Source: Linyphia triangularis (lineage: Eukaryota > Arthropoda > Arachnida > Araneae > Linyphiidae). From it: 64,000 nt of DNA. A model generated the notes under the pieces. That model was not told the origin of the DNA. It saw only the letters and a program-made list of their open reading frames with translations, and ran no database searches. The stretch covers positions 54,357,959 through 54,421,958 of the forward strand of contig OZ021726.1 in assembly GCA_963978545.1 (NCBI GenBank), read 5' to 3'. The translations under genes were made by a program, and so were the position numbers. This document shows, one piece after another, positions 24,101-36,365 of the stretch; the stretch's first letter is position 1; every line of letters begins with the position of its first letter.

Positions 24101-26280
24101 CTAGTTTAGTTTAGGAAGATTGGATGTCCCAGTCTGGGATGGTCGTAAAGAAAGTACATTTTAATTTATTTGTGATGTGGGAAAATGAGTAAAAGTACCA
24201 TTTATGAAAGTCATGTTGTAAAAATAAGATTTTTTTTTGGAGTGGAATGAGGCAGAATTATTTGTCTTCCGATTGTACTGAGTAAATAACGAAAAAAAAA
24301 TTTTTTTTTAGTCTTTTTAATATTCTGTCTACGTATACTCAAATAAGCACGAATCCTATCAAAAGAAAAATACTGATGTAATGTACGTTTGGTTGTGAAA
24401 CTTATCCGAAATTTGCTGAATTGCGATAGATGAATTGCTATACTTTTGCATTATAACTAGCATGTAAACTGTACTTTAAGAGAAATTACCTTATTCACCG
24501 ATTCTTTTCATCGTACTTTTAAAATAAACCTAAAAATTTATTCGTTATTAAGTACTACATTTCCCAAAATTTATATCTTGCATTTCAAATTTCTATAAAG
24601 TTACAGTTAATTTTTGTCAACAAAGAAAAAAAAATGAAAGTGAAAAAATCACGATAGTATGTAAAAAACTCTCAATTATACGTAATTCACAATTTCTGAT
24701 AATATCATTACATTTATTCTTTTTTTGACGAGTTGAATTTCTCATAGACATTTTGACAAAGCGGATCCTAAATGAAATTTTTATTCATCAACGAAGAAAT
24801 CTATGTACTTATGCATATTTCATTGTATCAGTATGTAACAACTTGTTGCAAATAAAATTCCTCAATACCTTAAAAAGACTTAACTTCTTGAACTGACATC
24901 TCCTAATCCTAAACTTCAGCGAGTGTTGCTAACATTGAATACGGTACGCAGCAATTAATTTCGCTAAAATCTTTGTAAAAGATGTAACTTTCATAACAAG
25001 ACTCCATTGTTATTATTCCAGCACACACACAAAAGAAGTCACTATAACAAAGGAAGAACACTTTGAGATAATAACTAATTCAGCGAGATTTAGCGGAAGT
25101 GAATAAATAACAAACAGGCCCATCCACGATGAAGATTCAGATAATAATCGATTGGAATTTTAATGATCGTTTGCTCAGTAAATGTTGAATAAATCAAATT
25201 ATTTTATCAGTGTATTTTCAGTTTAATAAAATTTGTCATTTAAAATTTCTTTGGGAAATAAAGATTGCCTAATGTTATACTGAATTAATTTTATGTGAAA
25301 AAATTACTAAAATGAGGCTTGGCACTTCAGGGTATTGTGCCAATTTTTCATGAGTCTATTTTAAATGAATTTTCGAATTATACAAGAAACTAAATCGGCT
25401 GAGAAAATAAATTAGGTTTACAAAGTAATTTTTTCAATTTATTTAACTCTTGAAAAGCTCATTGAATAAAATTTCAATAAATTATGTAATTTCTGTTTTG
25501 TAAATTAACTGTTATTCACTTGGAGGATAATTTTTTCGGGCAATAATAATTCAGTTTATTACTGCTTTTAGTTTATTACTAGTTTTTAAATTATTTCAAC
25601 AGCACTTTACTGAAAATGCTATTTAAATAAGTGATATAGTAAAATTCATCTGCAATATAATACCATAAAAAATTCTAGTCATTTCGAGAATAACGTAAAT
25701 GTAAAACACTATTTTTTTACAACACATTTAAATATTACAGTTTTTAAAATAATGTCTTTAGATTCAACACGAATGTTTGACGGAGTTCTTTTCAGCTTAC
25801 AAGCTCATACATATTTTCAATTGAATGCATCCCTTATACGATAATTTTCAAAAACAAAATATTAACATTTGAAAAATTAAAGAAAAATCAAATAATTTTT
25901 TACGATATTTTGAGGTGTTTTTTGATATGATATGGATGCTCTGAATACAGGAGAAAAATTGAACGTTACTTAAAAATAAATTGGGATTTTAAAGTTATTA
26001 AAAACTTACAAATGATGTCACTATAAATAAACAAGTTTGGCAATGACAGTAATTGTAAATAAAAGACGTCTTCTACACACATTTTATTGTAGTATATATG
26101 ACACAGATACTAAGCATGTTAAATTTAGTGACATTTATTACCTACAATTTTCATCTGTTAAGGTTTTGACATGAAACAAAACTCTGTATCTAAATTTTTT
26201 TAAGAACAAAAATACCACAGATTTGGTGACAAGAAAACTTTTCAACGTATTTTCAAAATATTTAATTGTTCTATTGTCTC
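24101..26280. other. AT-rich non-coding stretch
   Basis: I see no gene. The patch at 24,890-25,150 is less AT-biased and has CCATTGTTATT and AACAAAGG strings, which are Sox/TCF-like. It might be conserved non-coding DNA. Confidence 0.55.
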
Positions 26281-26650
26281 TCATTGCAGCCAGTGTGTTA
26301 ACTTCTTATAGTGTTATCACGGAAAAACTCTTTGGTCAAATTTTAAAGCACTTTCAGTTACGATTTTTTATTGAATTTGAAGTAAACTACTAATCTTATC
26401 AAGACTTTAAACTGATATCTAGCAGGTCTTTAGTTTTAGCTTTACAAACTTCAATTTGACTTCCGATCACCATTTTCCGAACTGGTGTGGAGAACTGGTC
26501 TTGAGGAGATCTTTTGTTTAGCATATCTCAAGTGTCTGCGACGTTTGTTATATTGATCTGATTTGTAGACTACAGACAGACAAACTAGCTGTCAGAGCCT
26601 TTGTATAAGCTTACTGTCACTACATTAGTGTAGTGTAGAAGTAAAAGCGG
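26281..26650 (+). repeat. Diverged direct duplicate, left copy
   Basis: Landmarks appear in the same order as at 32,474-32,840: GCAGCCAGTGTGTTAACT, AAAGCACTTTCA, CTAATCTTAT, CGAACTGGT, TCAAGTGTCTG and a terminal CAYTAGTGTAG-like string. Spacing is similar, with small indels. It could be an old segmental duplication or two copies of an undefined repeat. The region just right of it (26,640-26,850) is GC-richer, with frames open on both strands that I do not recognise. Confidence 0.5.
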
Positions 26651-27044
26651 GTACTTGTGTATTGGTCCCATCAACCGAAAGCGAATGTTTTTTTGGCGAC
26701 AAAAGTTCGAACCACCTGATCACTTCCGGTGTCCGGAAATCAGGGTCGGGAAACGGTTGATACGAACAGATGTTGAAGCTGAGGTATTCCACGGGCTTCC
26801 GTCCGGACAGTTTCAACACACTAAAGGAATTTTGTTTTTGCAATAGTCGATTGGATAATACGTAAATACTTAAAAACCTGTTATTTATCGTTGTACATTA
26901 TATTAACAATTATCTTGACAGCTTATATACTAACAATAAGAAAATAGATGGATGAATAATTAGTAATTTTTTGTACTGTTAGTAGATGGGAATTGAGTAA
27001 CTTTTTTAAGGAATTATTACGAAGTTTAGTACCGAGTAGGTGGA

Positions 27045-27180
27045 AAAAAATCATTATACGAGATATTGTCGAACTACATAAAGATGGTATCTCTTTAAAG
27101 CAGCGAAATTAACGTTACTGTTACTCTGATGCAATATACGAAATCTATGGATTTTATCGTCAAAAAGATCGAAATATTTT
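27045..27180 (+). pseudogene. Tc1-like transposase N-terminal relic
   Basis: The plus strand reads PSRWKKIIIRDIVELHKDGI followed by SLKQ, then a stop. This resembles the first helix-turn-helix of Tc1/mariner transposases ('R..IV.LHK.G.SLK.IA..L'). The next codons continue in shifted frames without clear motifs. Only about 45 codons are traceable, so the call rests on one motif. Confidence 0.4.
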
Positions 27181-27556
27181 TTTTTTTTAAATGTTGCGCT
27201 CCCATTGTTCTTTTGTACTAAGGATGTTTATATTTCTGTTTTTTTGTACTCATTAATTCATGCTATTTGTCCTTGTGCCAATTTTATGTGACAATTATAA
27301 TAAAATATTTGCAGTCGTAACTCTTCTCCGGAAGTTAAGTTTCCTGTTTAAGCTTTTACTTTGGAGGAATGTGTTTCTGAATAAATCTGCGTTGACATTT
27401 TTCTTGCTCCAATCATTTTGACTTTAAGTTTTTAATCAATATCAGTTTCGGCACATCATGCAAAAGTAAGAATTAACCTATGAATATATTTTAATATACG
27501 CAACAGTTTCAAACAATGTTTGACCGTTTTTCATTTCATATTGTGTAGATTAGTTT

Positions 27557-27589
<33 letters not shown>

Positions 27590-28864
27590 CTATCTGTCCC
27601 TTTTTCTTTCTCATAATTTTAACCTATTATTCACCGCACATTTTTTTAATCGAAACGGATAACGCACACGACGCATAATTATCTTGCTTCTTCTTAGAAA
27701 ACAATGTGTATGAAACAGAATGTTATATTGTTAATGTATTGAAATGTTAGAGATAGATAATCGGTGTATAATGCAAGAAAGCTCAAAACAATATAAATAA
27801 CCATTAAAAGACAGCACGATTTGCATGGGGTTAAAATTTGCAACTTATAGCTTCTATACTAACGTAGAGAGAAGATTGTAAGAAATCTTCAAAAAAAAAA
27901 AAAAAAAAAAGTCGGCATAATGATAACATTTTCAGACAAACCCAAAATTAATACAGACACCTGCAGTACGTCATCAAGGTTTCACCAAGTTCTCATATTA
28001 AAACTTAACCCGAAGTTTCAGCCGGTTAAGTACCTTTAATGGCGACCAGAAGTCAATTTGCAATCACTTAAAGCATAAATTCTACAGGGGTGTCACTTAT
28101 TACTTAAAATGTGTCGATAAAGTTAGTAAAATTACATAAATTTAACCTGTAGTTCCAATTTGAAGTGCTTTAAAATTCCGTATTAACTGTATGGATAGAT
28201 CACATGTTGGATTAAGATAAAAATAGTTATCTGAAACTTGCATATTCTCAATTTTTTCGCCAAACTCGTCAACTTGGCGACATTTTTGTATGAGAAATAC
28301 TTCAAAAAGGTTGGATTTTTCTTCTCTTACTAGTCAATATCTTATTTTTAAAACCGATTGCAACCAATTTTCAATTATTATAAATTGATTTACGTCGTTA
28401 TTCCCACAATACCTTATAAAGTGGCATTAGTTCAGTGTGAAAAATAATAAATTGCTTGGCGCTACTAAAGCGCCGTTTGAGTCAATTAAAAAGCCATTTA
28501 TTTTGAAAATTATGACGAATTCGGCTATCAATTAGTTTCTCAACACATTCAAAGTCGATTTTTGAATAGTTCTGGTCAAATTTGTTTCTACAGAGACCTT
28601 TAAATTCGTTAACATCTAGTATTTCTCTATATTTTGTAAAAATTTCGTAATAATAATCTATGATACCGAAATTTTCAGCCTACCAAAATGATAGCTATCC
28701 GCAGAGAGCTTAAACAGACTTCAAGCCAATCTTGAAGTCAAGAGCACACACAAAAATGGTACCTTAAAGTTTTAAAAATTGTGACACGTAATCTTAAATA
28801 TAGGTAAAAGTAGAAAGCGTCTTTAGATAGGAGAAAAAAGAACGATTATTTAAAAAACGAAGAA
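27181..28864. other. AT-rich non-coding stretch
   Basis: I see no gene. Poly-A runs lie at 27,564-27,589 and 27,891-27,910. Confidence 0.6.
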
Positions 28865-29639
28865 CAGTACCCCCCCAAAAAAAAAAATCAGAACGATGGC
28901 TATATCTTCGGTTCTAATTATCGTAGAATCTTACGGTTTGCACCAAAATGTTTTGCTTACGATTTTCTATATATCTGATTTAATTTTTTTAAGGGATCGT
29001 TAACTAAGTAAAAGTAACGCTATCTTCAAAAATTTCAATACGAATCCTTATTTTTTATCATTTCATTCGATTTAGAATACATCATTTACTCTATATACCA
29101 AATTTCAATGCATTATGTTGAAAAACAAGTCACTTATGAGCGAAAATGTTTCGACCATTTTTGGACCGATCTTCAGGGAGAACTTCCATAAAACAAAAGG
29201 TATTTTTAAGGTTCTACTTCACAGCGGGAGAAATCGAACGGTCAGTGCGGCGTTGCACGACGTTAAAAAATACAAATATTAGTCTAAAATTGCATAGAAA
29301 CTACTTGGATTTATAGTGTCATGTTTAAGATTAATACAAAATTAGCAGGTAAACGCAAAAGTAACATAATTTATTTACAACCTTAAAGATGGTCATTCTT
29401 CACACGAAATAAATAAAATATCGAAAACTGTAATTGCAGAAGTATAACGTATACTACTGATAATTTGAAAATTAATAAATATAAAATGTAGGCATTAGTA
29501 AACAGTATTAAGCAAAGATTGATTATTTATTTTATGGAAACATTTCACAGTAAACACAAATGTAACATGATCGTTGAAATTGTTTATAAAATGAAAAAAT
29601 CACATAATTCAGTAAAATTTTTAAAGGATAACTTATTGA

Positions 29640-29902
29640 AATTGCTTAAAAAATGTTGTTTTAAATAAATGGAATTTAATGAAAGTATTTAAAAAAAAAA
29701 AAATCAGTAGGCTGTATAGTGCCCTTTCGTGATCAATAACTTGTTGCATCCATCGGGGCAATGAATAGACCAAACTGAATTTGATGTCCGGATCAGCCCT
29801 TAAGGATTTCCAAGAGTTTTTAGCAGCCCTCCATACTTCTGCAGTTGATTGCACACCGGAAAAATCAAACCTGGCTTTCCATAATGCCCACAAATTTTGC
29901 AT
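29640..29902 (-). pseudogene. Tc1-like transposase C-terminal fragment
   Basis: The minus strand reads QNLWALWKARF, then AEVWRAAKNSWKSL, then SLVYSLPRWMQQVIDHE. This matches the end of Tc1-like transposases, where '(E)NLW...K', '..A..EEW..I' and 'LV.SMPRR...VI...GG.T.Y' occur in that order. About 55 codons are recognisable. The DDE catalytic core is absent. The fragment begins exactly where repeat R1 copy 3 breaks off, so the two form one composite insert inside element A. Confidence 0.65.
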
Positions 29903-29904
29903 GA

Positions 29905-30205
29905 GCGTAATTCCCGAATAAATGACTTGCGATGTTCAAATTTGACATCCGGGGTGGTGGTGGCCATGGAAACTGGTTTTCGTTAAAATCGGGCATGCGC
30001 CTAAGGTTGAAATCATGAAAAAATCATGTTTTTCAACTATTGCTAAAAAACGGCTTTAACGATTTTGATTAAAATTTCTGTGCTAGCCTCTTAAGGTCAT
30101 TCCCACCTCTGGAATTCCCGTAGAAATGCGATACACGCTTATGAAGTTGAAAAACGAGCGCGTTTAACACAGAGCTCTCTGTTCTTGAGCATCACCCAAC
30201 AAATT
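29905..30205 (-). repeat. Interspersed repeat R1, copy 3 (truncated)
   Basis: Reverse complement landmarks match copy 1: ATTTCTACGGGAATTCCAGA, ATTTTAATCAAAATCGTTAA, GTTGAAAAACATGATTTTTT, CGCATGCCCGATTTT, ATGGCCACCACC, AAATTTGAACATCGCAAGTC and CGGGAATTACGCTC. It lacks the first ~250 bp of the repeat and the ACACAYACATT tail, being joined instead to the Tc1-like fragment. Confidence 0.7.
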
Positions 30206-30232
30206 GTAATGAGTAAATACCATCACCATTTT

Positions 30233-30273
<41 letters not shown>

Positions 30274-30953
30274 CTCTAATTTACCTTGAATTAATCTTTG
30301 ATTGTTTTCAAAAGTCGTCTACTATACGGTCCCTTAAAGTGAGTGTTTTTTACATTTTCGCTAAAAAATTGAGAACTAAACGTCAAAATGAAGAGAAAAA
30401 AATTGTGGGGGGGGGGGGGTTAGACCATGGTAAATCTAATGAAAGCAAAAAAAATATATGTTTCTATTAACAAAAAAAATTAAATTGTTTTATTAATTAA
30501 TAATTAATTATTAAAAAAGAAATTGATGCGAAAGTTGATTGCTATTTATGTTTGGCCATTTACAAACTATCTTTTGAAAAAAAAAAAAAAATACTGAAAT
30601 TTATTAATTATTTAAATATTTATGGCCAAAAAACCAATTTTTTTACTTAACATTAATTTATCATTTTCTTTTTATCATTTAAATTACAAACCGTTCATTA
30701 GAAAATTACGAATTTTTGTATTTCGACATTTTTTTGGATGCTGAATCCAAATATGGGATAATATTATGAGGTTGCTATTGAACTTTTTAAAATTCGGTTT
30801 TGTTTTAATATGTAGATGACCCCTCATGATAACAAAAACTACATGCAATTATTAAAAACCTTCCACGATTTACAATGGTACCTTTTGCTTGTTATTTCAA
30901 CAATTAGAGCACAAGATATAGCCATCGTTCTAATAATTTTTTTTTGGGTACTG

Positions 30954-32470
30954 TACAAAACATAAATGGGGTGGAATCAATAAATTCCGTTGGATATTTC
31001 TCCAATGGAATTCTCAAGGGAATCCGATATGTTTTTTGGGGGCAAGCTAGGTTGTTTCTTCTAAAAACCCCTGAGGGATTTTTTTTTCAGAGAGCAATTT
31101 CGCAATTGGATTTTTTTTGTAGATTCACTTAAATACATATACAACTTCGAAAAAAGTTTATGCACTTTTTAACCATTGAACTTTTACCGGATTAATGGCG
31201 TTTAGTTCTGAACTACTGACAGCTAAATACTTTTCGAAAAACAAACTTTTAAGAGGGTTAAGCTTTTAGAAACAATCTCAAATAATATTTAAAGATTTAT
31301 TTATATAGATTTTTTAATTTTAACAATTTTATATTCTTCACTTATATCGATTCAGTTTCTTTTTTTGAAATACATAAAAAAAAAAAAAAAATGAACATTT
31401 TGTCTGAGTTGTCTTGGCAAACAAGGCATCCATTGGGTATCCAACTACGTTTACACTGAAATCTAAATTATTGATTCTAGTCTGAATAAATATCAAGTAT
31501 AGCAGCCTTCAGGGTGATCTTTCAATTCATATCTACAGCATATTTACGTCATAAAATGACACAAAAAAATCCTTTTTCAAAAAGAAACATTATAAGATAT
31601 TTTTAAATTTCAATTTTGCAGATGACAAATAAAAATGTATTTGCTGTTTATCGTTTTAAAAGTATATTTCCTGAAACATTTTCCCTCTAAATATTTATTG
31701 TAAATGGTAGTTTTAAATGATATGGTACGTAAGACATTATTGAAGAAAGTCCAAAAACGTTTTCAGTTGTGTGACTGCATCGGAGAGGTATTTACTTATA
31801 GTGAAAAGTAGCCTCAGTTTATTGTTAGACATAAAACGTTTTATGAGTTGTCGTGATGAATAGTCGCTCCTAGAAAAGGAAACAATAAACTTATGTTACT
31901 TACGGCTGTGTGTAGGATTGCCTTAGGAATTATACTTCCGTAGATATTTAAAAAGAATAATCATTAAATGAAAAACCAAGAATCTCTTCACTCTGATTTC
32001 TTTAATTATTAGGTACCTAGGTTATCATTAGGTGTTCCAGAATGTTGCTGTCTACAAGTGTTCCAGAGTGTTGCAAGAAATATTTAAGCATTTTTGAAGG
32101 CAACATTAATAAATCATCTCTTTGGCGGAATTCGTCAATATTTAATATAGAAGATTAAAAAAAATTGCAAATCAATATTTACTTGAATCAATGATTATTA
32201 TTTATTCAATGTAAATGCAATGAAATAAAATGGATTTTGACAGTCATTGTCACTAAAATGTCAGTTCGATACGCTTTTTCATAGAACAGTTTAAAGACCA
32301 TGTAACAAACGTTTAGCATTCCACGGCATTTAATAACTGAAATCTCAACTTGAAACATACTATAAAAAAATTTCAATTTGAAAGGGGTTTTTTCATAAAA
32401 AAATAATTTTAATAAATATTGAGCAAGTCAGTAGCGTGAAAAACTTTGCTAGAAGAAAAAAAAAAGTCAA
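30954..32470. other. AT-rich non-coding stretch
   Basis: A near-palindrome, ATTCCGTTGGA...TCCAATGGAAT, lies at about 30,984-31,011. A less AT-rich patch lies at 31,400-31,480. No gene is seen. Confidence 0.55.
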
Positions 32471-32473
32471 ATT

Positions 32474-32840
32474 CGGTATCTCGTTTTGCAGCCAATATGT
32501 TAACTACTCATTGAGTTACCACGTAACCACAATTCAGGTAAAACATTAAAGCACTTCCAATCCAATTTTATGTAATTCTTCTAATCTTATAGGGGTTTTC
32601 GAACTGGTATATGACGGACGTTTGTAATATTTATCGGCTAGTCTTAAGGAATTACAAATTGAAATTTAATCCCTATTTTCACTATTTCTAGTTGTAATTT
32701 CGGCAAATTTTGATATGAAAATTCGCTTTGAAGGGACCTTTCATTTAAAATATTTCAAATGTCTGTAGTATTAGTGATGTGTCTGTAAATATTCATTTCG
32801 GACACAATCTTATCTTTACATCAGTGTAGCATAGGAGTTT
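32474..32840 (+). repeat. Diverged direct duplicate, right copy
   Basis: Partner of 26,281-26,650: GCAGCCAATATGTTAACT, AAAGCACTTCCA, CTAATCTTAT, CGAACTGGT, TCAAATGTCTG and ACATCAGTGTAG appear in the same order. It lies just left of element B. Confidence 0.5.
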
Positions 32841-32927
32841 AAAGGGTCTTGACAGAATAATTAGTTGCCGAGTATTCCATCTACCTACTCTATAAGTATG
32901 ACTACTCTTACTTAACGTTACCTTGCA

Positions 32928-33977
32928 CAGTACGCAAAAACAATCCGAACGATGGCTATATCTTGATCTCTAATTCATGAAATAAAAAGTCAAGTACTGT
33001 GGTAAATCATGGAAATATTTAAATTATTGAATATGTTTTTTTTTTTTTTTTTTTTATTTTTTTGTTTTTTTTTTATTTATCATAAGGGTCGTATACATAT
33101 TTAAACTGAACCAAACTTTGGAAAATTTAATGGCAACCCCATAATATTATACCATATTTAGATTTAGCATCCAAAAAAAACGGGGAAATGCAAAATTTCA
33201 TAATTTTGCAATGAGTGATTAAAAATTTAAATGATATAAGAAAATTGACAAATTTATGTTAAAAGAAAAAGTTATTTTTTAGCCATAAATTACTAAATAA
33301 TTCATATTTTAGTAATTTTTGTTTCAAACAATAGTTTGTTAAATACCAAACATAAATGCAATCATAAGCAGTAAACATTTTTAATAAGTAATTATTAACT
33401 AATAAAACAAGTTTTTAATTTTTTTAAATAGAAACATACATTTTTACTTTCAATAGATTCATCATGGTCGAAAACCCCTAAAGAATTTTTTTCCATACCA
33501 TTTTGACTCTTAGTTCTCAATATTTTAGCAAAAATGTAAAAAAAAAATTTAAAAAAAATAAAAATTAAGGGACCGTTTAATAGGTTACATTTGATGCACG
33601 CAAACGTTCGATTCTTCCCCGCTTTAAAGTAGGAGACTGAGATTTGCCCTGAAGATCGTCCAAAACATTTTCGCTCATAATTGGAGTGTTTCTCAACATA
33701 ATGAACTGAAATTTACTAATTAGGGTTACACGAAGTATTCTAAATCGAATGAAAACATAAAAAATAGGGGTTTGTATTGAAATTTTCAAAGATAGAGTTA
33801 AATTTCCTTAGTATAGAGCACCCTAAGAAAAAAAATGTACTAGACATATAGAAAATCGTAAACAAAACATTTGGTGCAAATCGTAAGATTCTAAGATAAT
33901 TAGAACAGAAGATCTAGCCATCGTTCAGATTTTTTTTTTTCAAGTTTTTTGTTTTGTTTTGTTGTTGTTGCGTACTG
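32928..33977. mobile_element. Inverted-repeat DNA element, copy B (1,050 bp)
   Basis: The left end CAGTACGCAA and right end TTGCGTACTG are perfect complements. An inner block (CGAACGATGGCTATATCTT left; AGATCTAGCCATCGTTCAG right) extends the inverted repeat to about 50 bp or more. The right end is followed by TA; the left end is preceded by CA, which may be a mutated TA. The copy is colinear with copy A in the opposite direction. No protein-like frame is present; a 70-codon minus frame at 33,577-33,789 resembles nothing. It is a non-autonomous, probably Tc1/mariner-type element. Confidence 0.75.
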
Positions 33978-35207
33978 TACAAAACTACAAAAATGGCAAG
34001 CAGTTCATGAAAAAGTTATACTTAAGTGCTATCAAAACGTATAAATATTCGAAACCACTCCTCTTGAAAAATTATCTCGGTTTCAACATCCAATATGCTT
34101 ATGATGTGTAATTTTAATGTACTGCTTACTTTTTGGATAGTAGCCATTTGCAAGCAGTTCCCTTACAAAACACATTTAAAGAGGACATATTTTTATAAAC
34201 TTGATAAATCTTCCTATTTAAATTATTCATAGTATTCTACTTACGTGATATTTTTAACAGTTTTTCCTTGAAGATTTCAAAATGAAATAGAAAAGGAGGT
34301 CCGATATTTTGAGACACAATTTTTCATGAAAAAACTGTATTATATTTCACAGTTGTGATTATTTTTTTTTTTTAAAGTCTATCGCCTTTGTAGCGTTTAT
34401 TTGGTATTTAACACATTGACATTTATGAATGAAAAAAATTAAAAATTTGAAAATAAGTTATACATTTTATATATTTTTCTATGTTTGATATTTATGGGCT
34501 ATCTGGTATTTAAATTTCTGGATAAATAATAATAATAATAATTAAAAAAAAAAAAAATTCTGGGTAAATTTTATCTAAATCATCCATTCAGTTCACTTTC
34601 TATCTATTTTTAATCATTTAGATGGCATAGACATGTACACAAATAACAATAAACAAATCATAACCAATACATCCCTTTATAATGCAAAACTACTTAAGGA
34701 TAATTAAAAATTTGCGTATGCATTATTAAGTATTTTAAATAAAAAATAGTTTATGACATTTTTTCATATTAAAAGTTACATTAATTTCAAACAATTTTCA
34801 TTTGAAAAAGATTTTAGCAAACATAGAAGCAAAAAATTGCATGTGATTATATATTTTAAATAAAAAATAAAGTTTATAATATTCTTCCGTTTTAAAAGTT
34901 TTGTTAATTAAAAAGATATTTCAATTAAAAACTTTTTTATGTTTAATCAATAATGTGTGTAAACGAATCATTATTAAAAATATAATATCGATTAAATGGT
35001 TAGAGTTTCAGAAAAGCAGTTTTAGGAACGAAAAACAAATTATTTTTAATAAAAGAGTTTTATGACACATATACGATATAAAGAATAGATTTTCTTAAAT
35101 GGTTCTCAGTGGTAAATGGAGTTTAAAATATCATTCCATTATGAATTTTTCTTGATATGTATAAAATAGTTTTCTAATTTCTTCTTTGAAATTACTCATG
35201 AAGTTTT
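33978..35207. other. AT-rich non-coding stretch
   Basis: An AAT microsatellite lies near 34,525-34,543. No gene or clear repeat is seen. Confidence 0.6.
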
Positions 35208-35361
35208 TTAACGCATATAAAAGTCACACTTTCCTGTCACTTTAAAATTTACTTTTGGACGTCTCCGATTACGATTGGATTGACACAAAAATTCATCTTG
35301 GCATCTCCGAGCTGTCATACTTCGTTCCTCTACTTGGCATTCAAAGTCTTTGTCAAAAATT
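35208..35361 (-). CDS. Candidate terminal exon, Cys-containing, unknown
   Basis: The minus strand has a good acceptor, AATTCCTTATCGAGTTTCAG, ending before 35,361, then 50 open codons to TAA at 35,208. The frame reads IFDKDFECQVEERSM, then TARRCQDEFLCQSNRN, then KVNFKVTGKCDFYMR. The CQDEFLCQSN string is faintly like the start of an LDL-receptor class A repeat, but the acidic calcium-binding end is missing. A second minus frame (35,330-35,608) overlaps upstream. No polyadenylation signal is obvious. It could be a chance frame. Confidence 0.2.
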
Positions 35362-36365
35362 CTGAAACTCGATAAGGAATTAAACAAAAAATGACAGTTA
35401 ACAGACAACGACAAAACTGCAAAAGGATGTTTGGATTAACTATAAGATGGAGTGGATGAAACTTCCGAGCTGTCTGTTTTTGAGATTGAAAATTGTCCAA
35501 CTCGGTTAAATGTTTGGCTGTAGTAAATTTATAATCTTCTTTATGTCTTTTGACACTTTTGGTAAAAGATGATGAAGTTTTTTCAAAACTGAATTTTGAT
35601 TCAAGCAATACCTCACTGCCAAATACATTTGTATTTTACTAATAAAACATTTGATGGCAATATATTTAATAAGATAGTTTATGTTTATTTTAATTAGTTC
35701 AAGATTGCATTATGTAAATTTGATCTTTTTAAAAACACTTATTTATACGACAGGATTTAATGCTAAAAAGCGTTTAGTCTAAAAATATTATAAAATTGTT
35801 TGCGTATGACTTCGTAACTTTAACATTTTGATTCGGTTTGTGTTCTGTGTGAGTGTTTATTTGCAAATCTGCAAAATTAACCCACTTGCCGTCATTCCAT
35901 CTATTATATCAATGACAATGCATTCTATATAATTGTAAAAAGTGTTAGGAATTTGCTTTTCTTCGTATTATTCAAAAACTATGAAAAGTAATTGCAACTG
36001 CACATAAATGTTGTCAATGCATATACAAGATTAGTATTATAAAATGTATTTTAATGAGTTAATTTGTGTACCGTAATATCTACAATGATAAAGTATGTGA
36101 TACAATATCGGTAAACTTTAATTAAGATAACATTTTTATTATACTAAAAGTATTTTTAAAAACTATTTGATTCCACTTCTATAGTTTGATTTGTAGATAA
36201 TATTAATAAAATACAAATAGTAATGAAAAGATTATTCAAGCTACAATTTTCTTAGTTGACTAAATTTTATTTCATTCTCATGTACATATTACAGTGAAAG
36301 CCCGAAATCCCTTAGAACCTAAATAATCTAGGGAAACTGCATTCTAACTAGGAACTCTGGTTAAA
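35362..36365. other. AT-rich non-coding stretch
   Basis: The minus strand is open at 35,330-35,608 (92 codons) with no family resemblance. Nothing else is recognised. Confidence 0.5.

Larger units (their letters stand above)
28865..30953. mobile_element. Inverted-repeat DNA element, copy A, split by an insert
   Basis: The ends start CAGTACCC and carry the shared subterminal block GAACGATGGCTATATCTT (left about 28,891; right, inverted, about 30,914-30,931). Terminal CAGT with a TA beside the right end fits the Tc1/mariner group; the left flank reads AA, so the TA duplication is not intact. The reverse complement of copy A is colinear with copy B (32.93-33.98 kb), except that about 29,265-30,310 is foreign. 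The remaining pieces (28,865-29,260 and 30,310-30,953) add up to about B's length. No transposase frame belongs to the element itself. The central part includes a C8T31 tract (30,231-30,269). Confidence 0.75.

Noticed and set aside
26625..26846. Opposed 63- and 72-codon frames as an exon
   Set aside because: Both strands are open over the same GC-richer patch, typical of composition. A GACA|GTAAGC donor on the minus strand lies beyond the frame's natural end, and no domain is seen.
33577..33789. 70-codon minus frame inside element B as a transposase
   Set aside because: It shows no Tc1/mariner or other transposase motif, and the matching part of copy A is interrupted.
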